DNA from: Dyella dinghuensis
GTDB taxonomy: Bacteria > Pseudomonadota > Gammaproteobacteria > Xanthomonadales > Rhodanobacteraceae
Length of the DNA: 64,000 nt
Assembly: GCF_003977615.1 (NCBI RefSeq)
Contig: NZ_RYZR01000003.1
Location: 62,001-126,000, forward strand
Direction of reading: 5' to 3'
Shown: positions 55,259-64,000 of the stretch, piece after piece
Layout of the letters: the number at the start of each line of letters is the position of its first letter
Position numbering within the stretch: the first letter of the stretch is position 1
The notes under the pieces: generated by a model
The model's input: only the letters and a program-made list of their open reading frames with translations
What the model was told of the DNA's origin: nothing
The model's database searches: none
Translations under genes and position numbers: made by a program

Positions 55259-55798
55259 ATGAGCGAGGTCAGTGATTTTTACACGTCCAGCATTACGGAT
55301 GATGTCGTAGCAGCCATTCGGTCGACGATTCAAAAAGTAACGTCTGACTGGGACATTGACGACCTTGTCCTGCGCCATCTCACGCTGGCGTCCGACGCGC
55401 TGGAAAGCGAAAAAGCAAAAAGGACAACGTCATCTTTCCGTCAGCACCACGGCACATTGAATCCGGTTCAACTCGATAAAGCCAAGTCGCTTCTATCCGA
55501 AAAAGCATTTGCCGCCAACGCCTTGATATTCGCAGCGACCGCTTGTTCGATGTCTATCGGCCATTTTGAGCGGTGCTTCAAAGTATCGGCAGGCATGTCA
55601 CCGCACCGCTGGATTACTCATGTCAGAATGAAAACCGCAAAACACATTCTGATGAGCACCACCAAGCCCATTGCCGATGTGGCTGCGCAGTGCGGCTATA
55701 CAGAACAATGCCACTTCACCCGAATCTTCACCCGTGAGGTAGGTATGAGCCCGGGCGCCTGGCGACGGCTCCTCAATAACCTTTTGCGCTCTCCTTGA
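55259..55798 (+). CDS. AraC-family transcriptional regulator, short form
   Basis: ATG 55259 follows GGTGGGA; a longer frame from 55130 lacks a good start. The 179-residue product keeps only a short N-terminal part and the AraC DNA-binding domain (ACSMSIGHFERCFKVSAGMSPHRWITHVRM and PIADVAAQCGYTEQCHFTRIFTREVGMSPGAWR). It lacks a large ligand domain and could modulate the neighbouring AraC protein. Confidence 0.85.
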   Translation: MSEVSDFYTSSITDDVVAAIRSTIQKVTSDWDIDDLVLRHLTLASDALESEKAKRTTSSFRQHHGTLNPVQLDKAKSLLSEKAFAANALIFAATACSMSIGHFERCFKVSAGMSPHRWITHVRMKTAKHILMSTTKPIADVAAQCGYTEQCHFTRIFTREVGMSPGAWRRLLNNLLRSP

Positions 55799-56022
55799 AA
55801 TACAAAAAGATTAACCGCTCCTCACCGAGAACTTTCTCAGCGGCTTAAAAATTACGCGATGGCATCGTCTGAAATAGCATCCACCTAAGTGATAGATGGA
55901 TCAAATGTAGTGAAGCATGCGCTTTTTTGCTTGTACGTTATCAGTGGCATTGATATTTAAAAGCTTATTTAATGCGATTCGAATTGGCCTTCGCAGATGT
56001 ATGAAGGTACCGCAGTCATTCG

Positions 56023-57039
56023 TCATGTGGGACGGCGCATCCAGTGCAAACAGACAACCTGCCATAGGCGGAATGAAATCGTAAGTATCATCGTGCTGGC
56101 GAGCACTAAGACGACGAATGAGTAAGTGGGACGAGTCATGATCGTTGGTAACAGGCCGATCGCAAGCACGGGCGGTGCGTGAAGATCGATCACTCGCAAG
56201 ATGAGTATTCCCATCATCATGCTGACAACTGCCCCTAATCCGGGGCCTAAAAGGCTCACGGCGCCGACACCCGCAAGGGCACCCAACGTGCACGCCAGTG
56301 GCAAATGCCACGGTCGTACCGCCCAGGGACAGACCAGAGGATGAGCAAACATTTCAAAGCCGATCACGACGATCGGCGGGAACAGCAATAAGCGCCATCC
56401 ATTGTGCTGCGCCAGGAACGCCAGTCCCACAAGCACAAATAAGAAGGGCAGCAGCCAGAGCGGATTGGAAGCCGCCTTCTCCATGACGTTGTCGACCTTG
56501 TCACGAATCGACGGTACAGGAGTTTTTGGATGGAATCGTCGACGAACAATGCTGATCAGCGCCAACGAAGCCGTTCCCGCCGTAATAGCGGGCGGATACC
56601 ACCAGCTATGTACGTCGAGCACAAGGGGCAACAGCCCGGCAGAGATCGCCGGCGCAATCGGCGATCGGATGGCTTCGATCACTCCTAAAGCGATAGCGAC
56701 ATCCAGAACTATAGCCGCAACACCGAAAGCCATGTGATTAGTGATCCACACCCCTACGATGGCGGTGACTAACGGAGTCAACACAAGCATTACCGGAGCG
56801 CTGGCCCATTTCCCATAAGGGCGCTTGATGATGTCGTTCGACAATGCTCCAAGTTCCGGAAACATCAGCAAATCAAAGCCCGTCAGTCGAGCGGCTAGCG
56901 CGATCGCGCCAATGAAAACTACGCTACCGAGTCGAATTAAGGTTGTGCGCAACAAGGCTGGTCTCATGGACCATCTTAAATAGCGAAAATCTCCGCCAAA
57001 GAGATCATCCAAAAGTGGTAACGAACAAAAAACGTTCAC
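56023..57039 (-). CDS. HPP-family integral membrane protein
   Basis: A 338-residue polytopic protein of the HPP family. Diagnostic segments are FPELGALSNDIIKRPYGKWASAPVM near the N-terminus and DLHAPPVLAIGLLP near the C-terminus. It has about eight to nine membrane helices and an internal hydrophilic loop. Some family members take part in nitrite uptake; otherwise function is unknown. GTG 57039 is the annotated start; ATG 56964 is possible. Confidence 0.85.
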   Translation of the reverse strand: MNVFCSLPLLDDLFGGDFRYLRWSMRPALLRTTLIRLGSVVFIGAIALAARLTGFDLLMFPELGALSNDIIKRPYGKWASAPVMLVLTPLVTAIVGVWITNHMAFGVAAIVLDVAIALGVIEAIRSPIAPAISAGLLPLVLDVHSWWYPPAITAGTASLALISIVRRRFHPKTPVPSIRDKVDNVMEKAASNPLWLLPFLFVLVGLAFLAQHNGWRLLLFPPIVVIGFEMFAHPLVCPWAVRPWHLPLACTLGALAGVGAVSLLGPGLGAVVSMMMGILILRVIDLHAPPVLAIGLLPTIMTRPTYSFVVLVLASTMILTISFRLWQVVCLHWMRRPT

Positions 57040-57165
57040 AGCAAAGATTTGAAAATCCCCGATCGGCAGTTACCTGATAAGTCACTCCACATGACCTTTA
57101 TATATGATTGAATTCAAATGACTTTAAGATCGAGACAAATTTAATAGGCCTACGACAATGAACTG

Positions 57166-57594
57166 TTAGGGTTGTGTCTGTTCCACCCCATATCGCATTG
57201 CATCTACAAGAATATCGACGTCTATATTTTTTAGTGTCCGAAACTTGATGCAATACCCTGTTACGCTCGCCCGGCCGATCTTTTTTCCATATTTCTCGGC
57301 CAAGCACTTTTTGTCTTTTATCCCCATGATGTAGACGGATATGCCTGTTGTGTTCGCACTGATGCCAATTTGATAGAACTCCCTGTTTTTTCCATCGGCA
57401 TAGTTCATGGTCTGCACCCCATACCCTATGTTCGGATTAGAAACCACGTGACCGCTTTCATCTCTGCCATCGAGAAACCATAATTTACAGTCCGGCATGA
57501 TTCCAAGAATGATGCCATGAAGCTCTTGCATATCACTTCGTTTTGGCTCTGGCTGAGCTGCGATATAGCCTTTGATTTGGTTGCGTACGTTCAT
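57166..57594 (-). CDS. DUF1801 protein
   Basis: A 142-residue protein (start at ATG 57594). The order PEPKRSDMQELHGIILGI ... WFLDGRDE ... GYGVQTMNYADGKNREFYQIGISANTTGISVYIMGI ... RASVTGYCIKFRTLKNID fits DUF1801 (YdhG-like) proteins, small cytoplasmic folds related to frataxin. Function unknown. Confidence 0.85.
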   Translation of the reverse strand: MNVRNQIKGYIAAQPEPKRSDMQELHGIILGIMPDCKLWFLDGRDESGHVVSNPNIGYGVQTMNYADGKNREFYQIGISANTTGISVYIMGIKDKKCLAEKYGKKIGRASVTGYCIKFRTLKNIDVDILVDAMRYGVEQTQP

Positions 57595-57707
57595 ATAAAA
57601 ATCTCTGCCCGGGGTCTGCCTAACCAATCCTACCCCCGATAACTTGCCCTGATCGCGACAAGGAAGGCTTATCGAGGCTGCATTGAGAACTTACGCGGCT
57701 CCAAACG

Positions 57708-58439
57708 CTAATAGGGTGTTTCTTCCACAGACGCACCTAAAATCCGCCCTCCCCTTTGCATCTGAACAAGGGCCGCGGTCTTTAGCCCATGTGACGAAGA
57801 CGTCGGAAGCGGAAAAGTCACGCTGTCACCATTCCATGTACCCAAATGAACGAGATCGCGAACAACATTGCGTTGCGCCAATGTACGACCGCCATTCTCG
57901 CCTCCACCAATAGGTACACGTAACGTGTGTGGGTCGTATCGCACCAGCCATACATCCGCTACACCGTCCGATGGCGTCGAAGCCCCAATAGTTATGCTTT
58001 GAGCGGACCAATCAATCGTTGGTCCGTTCGTTTGGGCGCGTCCAATGGCTTCAAGCAATTCACTGCGATTCGTACCGACAAGATCAGTCTGACCGTTTAT
58101 GTATATCTGCGGTGTCCAAACCGTGTCTCGCCGTCGGTGATGCGCATAGTCCCATTGACGTTGGGTGTAAGCATCGGTGGCAAATGTATCTTTCCAACCA
58201 AGTTGATCCCAATAAGTCACACTAAACGATAAGGCGAGTACGCCAGGTTCGCCGGCGATCGCATTAAGGTTGGCCTCCGCCGGCGGGCACGAAGAACATC
58301 CCTGGCTTTGAAAAAGTTCGACGACGACAAGGTGTTGCCGAGCAGCCGCGGCATTGTCTTCAGCGTGCACTGCAGGTTGTCGCAATAGCAGCGCAAGCGT
58401 TGCCGCCACCGCGCGTAAATAAAACATCTTATTGGCCAT
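57708..58439 (-). CDS. DUF1223 exported thioredoxin-like protein
   Basis: A 243-residue protein with a signal peptide ending near AVHAE. VVELFQSQGCSSCPPAEANL is the DUF1223 signature, with a CSSC thioredoxin-like redox pair, and TPQIYINGQ is the cis-Pro loop. It probably handles thiol-disulfide exchange in the periplasm. Start at ATG 58439. Confidence 0.88.
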   Translation of the reverse strand: MANKMFYLRAVAATLALLLRQPAVHAEDNAAAARQHLVVVELFQSQGCSSCPPAEANLNAIAGEPGVLALSFSVTYWDQLGWKDTFATDAYTQRQWDYAHHRRRDTVWTPQIYINGQTDLVGTNRSELLEAIGRAQTNGPTIDWSAQSITIGASTPSDGVADVWLVRYDPHTLRVPIGGGENGGRTLAQRNVVRDLVHLGTWNGDSVTFPLPTSSSHGLKTAALVQMQRGGRILGASVEETPY

Positions 58440-58749
58440 AGTACCCCGCAGGTTTAAGCAAGAAATGGTGTGCAGCATAGTCAGGCCGCCTCACCATTGC
58501 TTCGTTTAACTGTTGCGGTTTGTTACATCGTTTCTGGACTTCATAGCCGCTCGTCACATTTGAATGTGAAATGTCATCGTTTTGTGACGATGGGAAGCGA
58601 ATCAGAGTTTGCGCGATTTAGCGTTTGCGATGTAACCCAGACGCTTCTTCCTCGAAGTAATGAGAAGTCGGTGCGCACGGCTGTCGGGAGTAACCAGTCG
58701 CAACAACGCAGGTTGTTGCAATTACCTACGCTCTAATCGAGGAAGGACC
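58440..58749. other. Divergent promoter region of the secreted propeller gene
   Basis: About 310 bases without a gene. It holds the palindrome at 58554-58569 and a second short inverted repeat (CATCGT-x6-ACGATG) just downstream. Confidence 0.45.
58554..58569. promoter_or_regulatory. Palindrome, candidate operator
   Basis: TCACATTTGAATGTGA has perfect 7-bp arms around a 2-base centre. It lies about 180 bases upstream of the secreted propeller ATG. The arms are arranged opposite to a CRP site, so another regulator is likelier. Confidence 0.4.
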
Positions 58750-59799
58750 ATGAAAAAGGTAATCTACGGATCAGCGCTACTCGCGCTGATGGTGGCAAGT
58801 GCTGCCAATGCGCAGTCAAATACTGGCTGGAACAACGGGGATCTTATCGTTACGGCCTCCAATACGGCCAGTAACGAGCTACTCGTTTACAACACCGGCG
58901 GAGCATTGGTAGAACAGATCAAGACCGAGGGTGCTGGGGGCGTCACCGGTAACGCTGGAGGCATTGCGCAGAATCACGACCTTCTAGCAGTGGTCAATTT
59001 CGGATCGGGAAACGTGTCGGTCTTCAGAAAACCCCAGGATCATGGTTTGTTGCAGCTGGAAAAAGTAGTGCCCGCCATCACCAATCCAGTGAGCATCGCC
59101 TTTGGCCGTGATCATTTATATATCCTCACTGCTACGCATATCGAATCCCATCCGATCGACCGTTTCGGCGTAAGCTCTACTGCTGATGGCGAAGCCCAGC
59201 TGGTGATTGCCGATGGCTCGGCCGCGCAAGTGGGTGTGTTGCAGGGCCAACTTGTCATTACCGAAAAGAGCAATGTGATCGAAACGATCAACCTAACCGG
59301 TCAAGGTGCCGTGACGGGCTCCACCAAGCGCGTGGCCAACATTCCTTCCAACGTCAACGCGCCATTCGGACTTGCCACACGTGGCGCCGATGCTTATGTG
59401 ACGATCGCTCATGCTAACGAGATTAGCCTGGTGCGCGATGATGCCGTACTAACAGTTACTGGCTCCGGTACGCAGATGGCCCCTTGCTGGGTCACCCTTG
59501 ATGGACCGTTCCTCTTCTCCGCCAACTCGCCCAGTCGATCGGTATCGCGTTATGCGGTTTACGGTCAGAAAATCATTCAAGATGCTGCTGTTGTCGCCCA
59601 ATTTTCTGGCAATCCGACTGACATTACCTACCGCGATGGCCTAGCTGCCGTTATTGACGCAAATGGTTCCGTATCCCATGTCTCTATTTTCAATGTTGAC
59701 GGCGATGGGAACTTCAATCTCAAAAGCGCTGTTACGATCGACAATGCTTCCACAAACGGTGTCGCCATCATCCGAAGTGACGACAACTTCAATTATTGA
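58750..59799 (+). CDS. Secreted beta-propeller (lactonase-like) protein
   Basis: ATG 58750 with AGGAAGG at good spacing starts a 349-residue protein. A signal peptide ends near NAQS. The body shows propeller repeats (LIVTASNTASNELLVYN, LLAVVNFGSGNVSVF, YVTIAHANEISLV, LFSANSPSRSVSRYAV), similar to YncE- or 6-phosphogluconolactonase-type propellers. No catalytic residues can be assigned. It is probably periplasmic or extracellular. A hairpin follows its stop. Confidence 0.8.
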   Translation: MKKVIYGSALLALMVASAANAQSNTGWNNGDLIVTASNTASNELLVYNTGGALVEQIKTEGAGGVTGNAGGIAQNHDLLAVVNFGSGNVSVFRKPQDHGLLQLEKVVPAITNPVSIAFGRDHLYILTATHIESHPIDRFGVSSTADGEAQLVIADGSAAQVGVLQGQLVITEKSNVIETINLTGQGAVTGSTKRVANIPSNVNAPFGLATRGADAYVTIAHANEISLVRDDAVLTVTGSGTQMAPCWVTLDGPFLFSANSPSRSVSRYAVYGQKIIQDAAVVAQFSGNPTDITYRDGLAAVIDANGSVSHVSIFNVDGDGNFNLKSAVTIDNASTNGVAIIRSDDNFNY

Positions 59800-59818
59800 A
59801 GAAAGTCAGGTCTAAGCG

Positions 59819-59842
59819 CCGGGGAGTGGCGACACTCCCCGG
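59819..59842 (+). terminator. Hairpin terminator after the propeller gene
   Basis: CCGGGGAGTG / CACTCCCCGG, a 10-bp perfect stem with a GCGA tetraloop, lies 20 bases past the stop codon. No U-run follows, but the stem is strong. Confidence 0.65.
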
Positions 59843-60030
59843 TACCCAGTATCCACCCCGGTAAGAAGCTGCAAAATTCAGATGGCGTTATCTGACCTAC
59901 GCAGGATTCCACCTCACCGCAAAAAAAATGGTCATGTCGATTTGTTGCAAACTGGTCATTTCATGGAGCGGCGTTTTTCCGTAGTTTCTCTCCTTAGCGA
60001 CCGCATTGCCGGTCACACGAGGAAACGACA

Positions 60031-60429
60031 ATGGCCTGGATACACAAGGAAATCCGGATTGAAGCCGATCCCCGGGATGTTTGGTCAGCTGTTTCGGACG
60101 TTGGCGCGGCCCATCGGCGACTCACTCCAGGCATCCTGACTGACGCTCGCCTGGATGGTGACAACGCTCGAATCGTTACGTTTGCCGACGGAACGGTCGC
60201 ACGTGAATTGATTGTCGCGCTGGATAACCAGGCGAGGCGATTCGCATACGCGTCAGTCGGTGGTCGAGCCATTCATCACAATGCATCGTTCCAGGTCTTC
60301 GATGATGGCGATGGGTGCACGCGTCTAGTTTGGATAACGGATGTGTTGCCGGATGAGCTGGCTTCGTTTGTCGGACAACGTATAGAGCTGGGTTCGGCCG
60401 TTATAAAGCAAACGCTCGAACAGCGTTAA
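60031..60429 (+). CDS. SRPBCC-family protein
   Basis: A 132-residue START/Bet v1-like protein. WIHKEIRIEADPRDVWSAVSDVGAAHRR opens the fold, with a typical beta strand series (DGDNARIVTFADGTVARELIVALD) and a final helix (SFVGQRIELGSAVIKQTLEQ). Such proteins bind hydrophobic ligands. Substrate unknown. Confidence 0.88.
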   Translation: MAWIHKEIRIEADPRDVWSAVSDVGAAHRRLTPGILTDARLDGDNARIVTFADGTVARELIVALDNQARRFAYASVGGRAIHHNASFQVFDDGDGCTRLVWITDVLPDELASFVGQRIELGSAVIKQTLEQR

Positions 60430-60503
60430 CATTGAAGCCATGCGGTGCGAATATACGCAGTACTACGCGCCATGACGCTTCATTGTTATAGCTGGAGGCC
60501 CCT

Positions 60504-60869
60504 ATGCTCACCGTACAAAACCTGCAGGCCGCGTTCGAACGCGTAACCGATTATTGGTCACCGAAAGTGATCGGCAAGGTCAATGATCAGTTGTTGAAGG
60601 CCGCAAAAATCAAAGGTCAGCTCGTCTGGCACGCGCACGACCAGGAAGACGAGCTGTTCCATATCGTCAAGGGCAGTATGCGCATCGAGTTGGAGGACGG
60701 CGTCGTTGAACTGCGCGAAGGCGACTTCCTCACTATTCCGATGGGTGTGCGACACAATCCGGTGGCGGATGAAGAATGCTGGATACTACTGATCGAATCG
60801 ACGTCGACGAAGCACACGGGTAATGAAGTGACGCCGCTGACGCGCAGTATCGAAGAGCAATTTTCCTGA
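60504..60869 (+). CDS. Cupin-domain protein
   Basis: A 121-residue single cupin. VWHAHDQEDELFHIVKG gives the first metal motif (H-x-H-x-x-x-E) and LREGDFLTIPMGVRHNPVADEEC the second (G-D-F...P-x-x-x-x-H). Function is not predictable from the fold. GGAGG precedes the ATG. It is separate from its neighbours. Confidence 0.9.
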   Translation: MLTVQNLQAAFERVTDYWSPKVIGKVNDQLLKAAKIKGQLVWHAHDQEDELFHIVKGSMRIELEDGVVELREGDFLTIPMGVRHNPVADEECWILLIESTSTKHTGNEVTPLTRSIEEQFS

Positions 60870-61012
60870 GTGCCATCGCGGTCCAGTAACTAGATGACGT
60901 TGGGGCCATGATGCGCGCTGGTTCGGTCTGACAATTCGATCCAAAGAACATTGGCTGTGCGAGAATGTGCGCGCAGATCTGTGACAAGCCCATCGCGAAA
61001 AGGAAGAACGTG

Positions 61013-62065
61013 ATGATGGAATTTGGCATTCGTCGCCTGCTCGGCAACCACGGCGTTTTCTGTCGGTTGCTTGTCATCGGCTTGCTGGTCTACGTCAGAT
61101 CCATCGCCCACGCGCAATCCGCACCTCAACCCGCTACCTCCGCGAATGCGGTTCCAACGCTCGCGCCGGTGGTCGTTACGGGTGAATTGCCAGGGCCCGC
61201 GTTGTGGAAGGTCAGTAAAGGCGACCACGTCATGTGGATACTCGGCCTGGTGACGCCGGTGCCCAGGGACATGCGCTGGAAATTCACGCCGCTGGAAAAA
61301 CGCATTGCCGCCTCGCAGGCAGTATTGAAGCCGCCGGGACTGGAAATTGGCGTTCTGGGCCCATCGGCGAACAGGGTGCTGACATCGTCGATGATGCGCT
61401 TGAAATACAACCCGGATGGCGAGCGACTGGAACAGGTGTTAGAGCCGGCGCTATATAAGCGATGGCGCATGCAAAAGAATCGCTATCTCTACGATAATCA
61501 GAGCATTGACGACATGCGTCCGATTTTCGCGGGTCGCAGACTCTACGATGCCGTGCTCAGGCACGCCGGTCTGGTCGAGCAAACCCGCATCGAGAAAACG
61601 GTCTACGATGCTGCCGATCGACACGGCGTGAAGATTATCGACCCCGCCTACCAGTTAGCGCTGGGCGATCCGCATGCGGCCATCGGCACGTTAGGGAAAT
61701 ACGACATGGATGACCAGCGCTGCCTCGGCATGGTGCTCAATGCCATCGAACACGATCTGGTGCAAACGACTTTGCGTGCCAATGCGTGGGCGACCGGCGA
61801 TCTCGATGGACTCAAAGCCACGTTGATGGAAACGCAGGAAGATGCTTGTCTGCCCGGCATCGATACGTCGCCGTTTGCAAAAGCGCTTGGTTTGTCGGAT
61901 ATGCAACAGCACATCGATCAATCATGGATCGAACATGCGGAGCAGGCACTGGCGCAAAATACGCAGACGGTGGCATTGCTGCCGATGGAGCAGCTTTTTA
62001 TGCCGAACGGCTATCTGAGTGCGCTGCGAGCGGATGGATATACTGTGCAAGCGCCGCCTGAATAA
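61013..62065 (+). CDS. TraB/GumN-family exported protein
   Basis: ATG 61013 follows AGGAAG. The 350-residue product has a signal peptide (LLVIGLLVYVRSIAHAQS) and the TraB/GumN segment PALWKVSKGDHVMWILGLVTPVPRDMRW, in which the usual LGT/H-x(n)-P elements are partly changed (LGLVTPVP). Late motifs RCLGMVLNAIEHDL and AWATGDLDGL support the family. Family members are metalloprotease-like; loss of the His may make this one inactive. Confidence 0.85.
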   Translation: MMEFGIRRLLGNHGVFCRLLVIGLLVYVRSIAHAQSAPQPATSANAVPTLAPVVVTGELPGPALWKVSKGDHVMWILGLVTPVPRDMRWKFTPLEKRIAASQAVLKPPGLEIGVLGPSANRVLTSSMMRLKYNPDGERLEQVLEPALYKRWRMQKNRYLYDNQSIDDMRPIFAGRRLYDAVLRHAGLVEQTRIEKTVYDAADRHGVKIIDPAYQLALGDPHAAIGTLGKYDMDDQRCLGMVLNAIEHDLVQTTLRANAWATGDLDGLKATLMETQEDACLPGIDTSPFAKALGLSDMQQHIDQSWIEHAEQALAQNTQTVALLPMEQLFMPNGYLSALRADGYTVQAPPE

Positions 62066-62172
62066 ATGGTTTGGAGAGTAATGGAACGAAAGGTAGTTAG
62101 GTGGGATAAGCAGGGTACTCCCCTCCTCTTGCCCAACGCGGCCTCGAACACCAGCGAAATATTGGAGCATTC

Positions 62173-62865
62173 ATGCTAACGCTCTATTCGTACCCCGGAC
62201 TCTGCGGCGTCGCTGACAACAATCCCTTTGGCCTGAAGGTTTATGCGTTCATGCGCTTGTGCGGGCTTTCGTTTACGCAGGCGCACATCCTCGATACGCA
62301 GCTAGCACCACGTGGGCAGTTGCCCTACCTCACCGATGGCGATCACTCTGTCGGCGATAGCGATTCGATCATTGCCTACCTTGCGAGCCGGTATGACATA
62401 CGACTGGACGGACGCCTTTCTCCTGAGCAGAAAACTGTCAGCCTGTTAATTCGCAGGACACTCGATGACCTGTATTGGTGCATGAGTTATTCGCGCTGGA
62501 AGGACGAACACTTCTGGCCCCAGTTCCGGAAGATCATGCTTTCCGAACACCCAGAAATAACGGAGAGCGCCATGGAGGCTGGTCACGATTACAACGAAAA
62601 GCGATATTACTTCCAGGGTATCGGCCGATACGAACCCGATGCCGTCTATGCGCGTGGCATCGCCAACTTAGAGGCCATCGCAAACCTTCTAGGCGAACAC
62701 ACTTTCATGTTTGGCGATGCGCCAGGATCTATTGACGCGGCGATCTACGGTTTCGTCGCAAACATCTATTTTTATGACATTGCCACGCCGCTTAAAGCAT
62801 ACGTTCTAAGCCGTGACAATCTTGTTCGACACTGTGAACGGGTGCATGCATCCGTTCAACGCTGA
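62173..62865 (+). CDS. Glutathione S-transferase family protein
   Basis: A 230-residue protein. The N-terminal thioredoxin-like half has NNPFGLKVYAFMRLCGLSF and QLPYLTDGDHSVGDSDSIIAYLASR, with the cis-Pro and the Asp/Ser glutathione-binding pair. The C-terminal half is helical and fits the Tom37/metaxin-like GST C domain. It probably conjugates or reduces electrophiles. It ends in a shared terminator. Confidence 0.88.
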   Translation: MLTLYSYPGLCGVADNNPFGLKVYAFMRLCGLSFTQAHILDTQLAPRGQLPYLTDGDHSVGDSDSIIAYLASRYDIRLDGRLSPEQKTVSLLIRRTLDDLYWCMSYSRWKDEHFWPQFRKIMLSEHPEITESAMEAGHDYNEKRYYFQGIGRYEPDAVYARGIANLEAIANLLGEHTFMFGDAPGSIDAAIYGFVANIYFYDIATPLKAYVLSRDNLVRHCERVHASVQR

Positions 62866-62889
62866 TCCTCGCGCTCAGCGAGGATCAGC
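62861..62889. terminator. Bidirectional hairpin between convergent genes
   Basis: Perfect 12-bp stem GCTGATCCTCGC / GCGAGGATCAGC with a 5-nt loop overlaps the GST stop codon and lies 19 bases past the end of the minus-strand gene. It probably ends both transcripts. Confidence 0.65.
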
Positions 62890-62907
62890 ATGACGTGCCA
62901 TCTGCTG

Positions 62908-63369
62908 TTACGGCTTAGCATTCATGATCGGGTCTTTTAGCCAGTCAGCAATGTCATCGCCTAGCTCCTTGGCGAGGTGATCGAGCGCGCCGCACGTGGT
63001 CAAGCCCACCGAAGAGTTCTGATGTGCATCAAAAGAGCCCACCAGCTTACCGTTGTCACGGAGCTCGCCATGAATCGCGGCCCACTTAGGGCCTGTGAAT
63101 CCACCGCCGCCAATGGCGTGTACGTTGACAATTCTCATGAAGAGAACCTTCCCGCTTAACTGCGAGGTGTCTTTATCCGTTATGGACACGGGCGTTTCAG
63201 CATAGTGCGCAATCTCTTCGCTCAACTTTGCATTCCAGTCGCATTTTGTCCGCACCTCATCTGTTCCAACGCCATCCGCATATGGAGTGACTCGCGGAAT
63301 GGAAACCACGTCGGCGGCCGACGCCATGGAAGATATTCCGATCAATGCAAATGCCAATACTTTCATCAC
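62908..63369 (-). CDS. Exported protein of unknown function
   Basis: A 153-residue protein with a signal peptide ending near MASAAD. The mature part has two Cys (TKCDWN and LTTCGALD) that may form a disulfide, and a KVLFMRIVNVHAIGGGGF strand region similar to small periplasmic lipid- or metal-related DUF proteins. No family was named with confidence. Confidence 0.6.
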   Translation of the reverse strand: MMKVLAFALIGISSMASAADVVSIPRVTPYADGVGTDEVRTKCDWNAKLSEEIAHYAETPVSITDKDTSQLSGKVLFMRIVNVHAIGGGGFTGPKWAAIHGELRDNGKLVGSFDAHQNSSVGLTTCGALDHLAKELGDDIADWLKDPIMNAKP

Positions 63370-63633
63370 TGCCCTTTCCCCTGTATTTGGCCAAAGACGA
63401 ACTTTTACGGTAGCTCAAACCCTCACGTCGCCCGTGTCTACATTATCCATGCCAGTTCGAAGGATTCTAGAAATGGAACTTCCCTACCGCTTCTAAAGAC
63501 GGGTCGCCTGAACGTTCTTGCAGTGGGCGGTCGTTTTGCTGCAGCAAGCGGTGTGTGTCGATCTGGCCCGCACACATACACTCGTGTTCGCAATATCACG
63601 CAAGTTCGGCGACTGAACCTGAAGCGGGACATT

Positions 63634-64000
63634 ATGCGGGTCACATTTACGAAGCGCAGGAAGTTCTCCGTGGCCATCGCCGCTGTCATGACGCTGCAGG
63701 CGACCGTAGCCAGTGCACAGCACGCCTCAGACAATCCAATCTCTGCCGCCGATGATGCCTATGGATTGACGCTCGGATTGGAGTCGGTGGGTCTATATAG
63801 CCCTGGGCTGGTTCGTGGGTTCAACCCGCAATCGGCCGGCAATGTGCGGATCGACGGCCTTTACTTCGATCAACAAGGCGCGTTGTCCAACCGTGTCATC
63901 GAGGATTCGACCATCAAGGTCGGTGTGAGTGAAATAGGCTATGCCTTTCCCGCGCCGACCGGCATCGTGGATTACGACCTCCGCCACGCCGGAGGCGATG
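63634..64000 (+). CDS. TonB-dependent receptor, N-terminal part (cut by window end)
   Basis: ATG 63634 begins a signal peptide ending near VASAQ, then the start of a plug domain: SVGLYSPGLVRGFNPQSAGNVRIDGLYFDQQGALSNRVIEDSTIKVG, where an RGF...R-I-D-G-x-Y-F pattern is typical of TonB-dependent siderophore or nutrient receptors. The frame is open to the last base, so most of the receptor is outside the window. Confidence 0.8.
   Translation, partial: MRVTFTKRRKFSVAIAAVMTLQATVASAQHASDNPISAADDAYGLTLGLESVGLYSPGLVRGFNPQSAGNVRIDGLYFDQQGALSNRVIEDSTIKVGVSEIGYAFPAPTGIVDYDLRHAGGD

Noticed and set aside
58554-58569. Palindrome as a CRP site
   Set aside because: The half-sites are in the reverse order (TCACA-x-TGTGA) from the CRP consensus.

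Overview
The window reads as a chromosomal segment of a gammaproteobacterium of the Xanthomonadales, most likely a Rhodanobacteraceae such as Dyella, Luteibacter or Rhodanobacter. This is inferred from moderately high GC, a TraB/GumN-family protein, a TonB-dependent receptor start, a two-component propeller kinase, an HPP-family membrane protein and a CsgG/FlgT-like secreted operon. No rRNA or tRNA gene was recognised, so the taxonomy is an inference.

Layout. Positions 1-11.3 kb hold the end of a membrane-protein gene, a periplasmic multicopper oxidase and an Rhs polymorphic-toxin locus: a 1513-residue Rhs protein with a predicted papain-like tip, a membrane immunity candidate, then an orphan Rhs tip with a second membrane immunity candidate. 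After these come small membrane genes and a BrnA-like antitoxin remnant. Positions 11.3-20.7 kb hold membrane proteins, an HNH-type protein coupled to a tiny four-repeat protein, a gene of unknown function with a HEPN-like motif, and a four-gene operon of exported CsgG/FlgT-like proteins.

Positions 21.2-33.2 kb form a defence island closed by a tyrosine recombinase. It carries a DRT2-like reverse transcriptase with about 450 nt of hairpin-rich non-coding DNA upstream. Next is a complete type II CBASS operon (CapV phospholipase, DncV-like cyclase ending in Gly, Cap2 E1/E2, Cap3 JAMM peptidase). Directly behind it is a second CapV plus a second CD-NTase that has a C-terminal AGS-C-like sensor domain and no ancillary genes of its own. 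Facing these, and overlapping the recombinase gene, is a two-gene unit: a protein with a degenerate diadenylate-cyclase (DisA_N/DAC) fold, translationally coupled to a Cap15-like protein with two membrane helices and a beta domain. This pairing is the best candidate for an undescribed system. It may sense or buffer the cyclic nucleotides made by the two neighbouring CBASS systems, conceptually like the Panoptes guard system.

Positions 33.3-35.2 kb hold small accessory genes (MbcA/ParS-like, DUF2726) and repeated GGGTCAC half-sites. Positions 35.3-42.1 kb carry an RND efflux operon with a divergent XRE/MmyB-type regulator, followed by IS21-like terminal repeats without a transposase. Positions 42.7-64 kb are mostly housekeeping or stress genes: a propeller sensor kinase, FMN reductase, SnoaL-like and DsrE-like exported proteins, a catalytically dead beta-lactamase-fold/DUF302 fusion, a phosphate-type porin, a CPBP protease, a NarL-type regulator beside a kinase stump, two AraC regulators, an HPP protein, DUF1801, DUF1223, a secreted propeller, SRPBCC, cupin, TraB/GumN and GST proteins, and the start of a TonB-dependent receptor.
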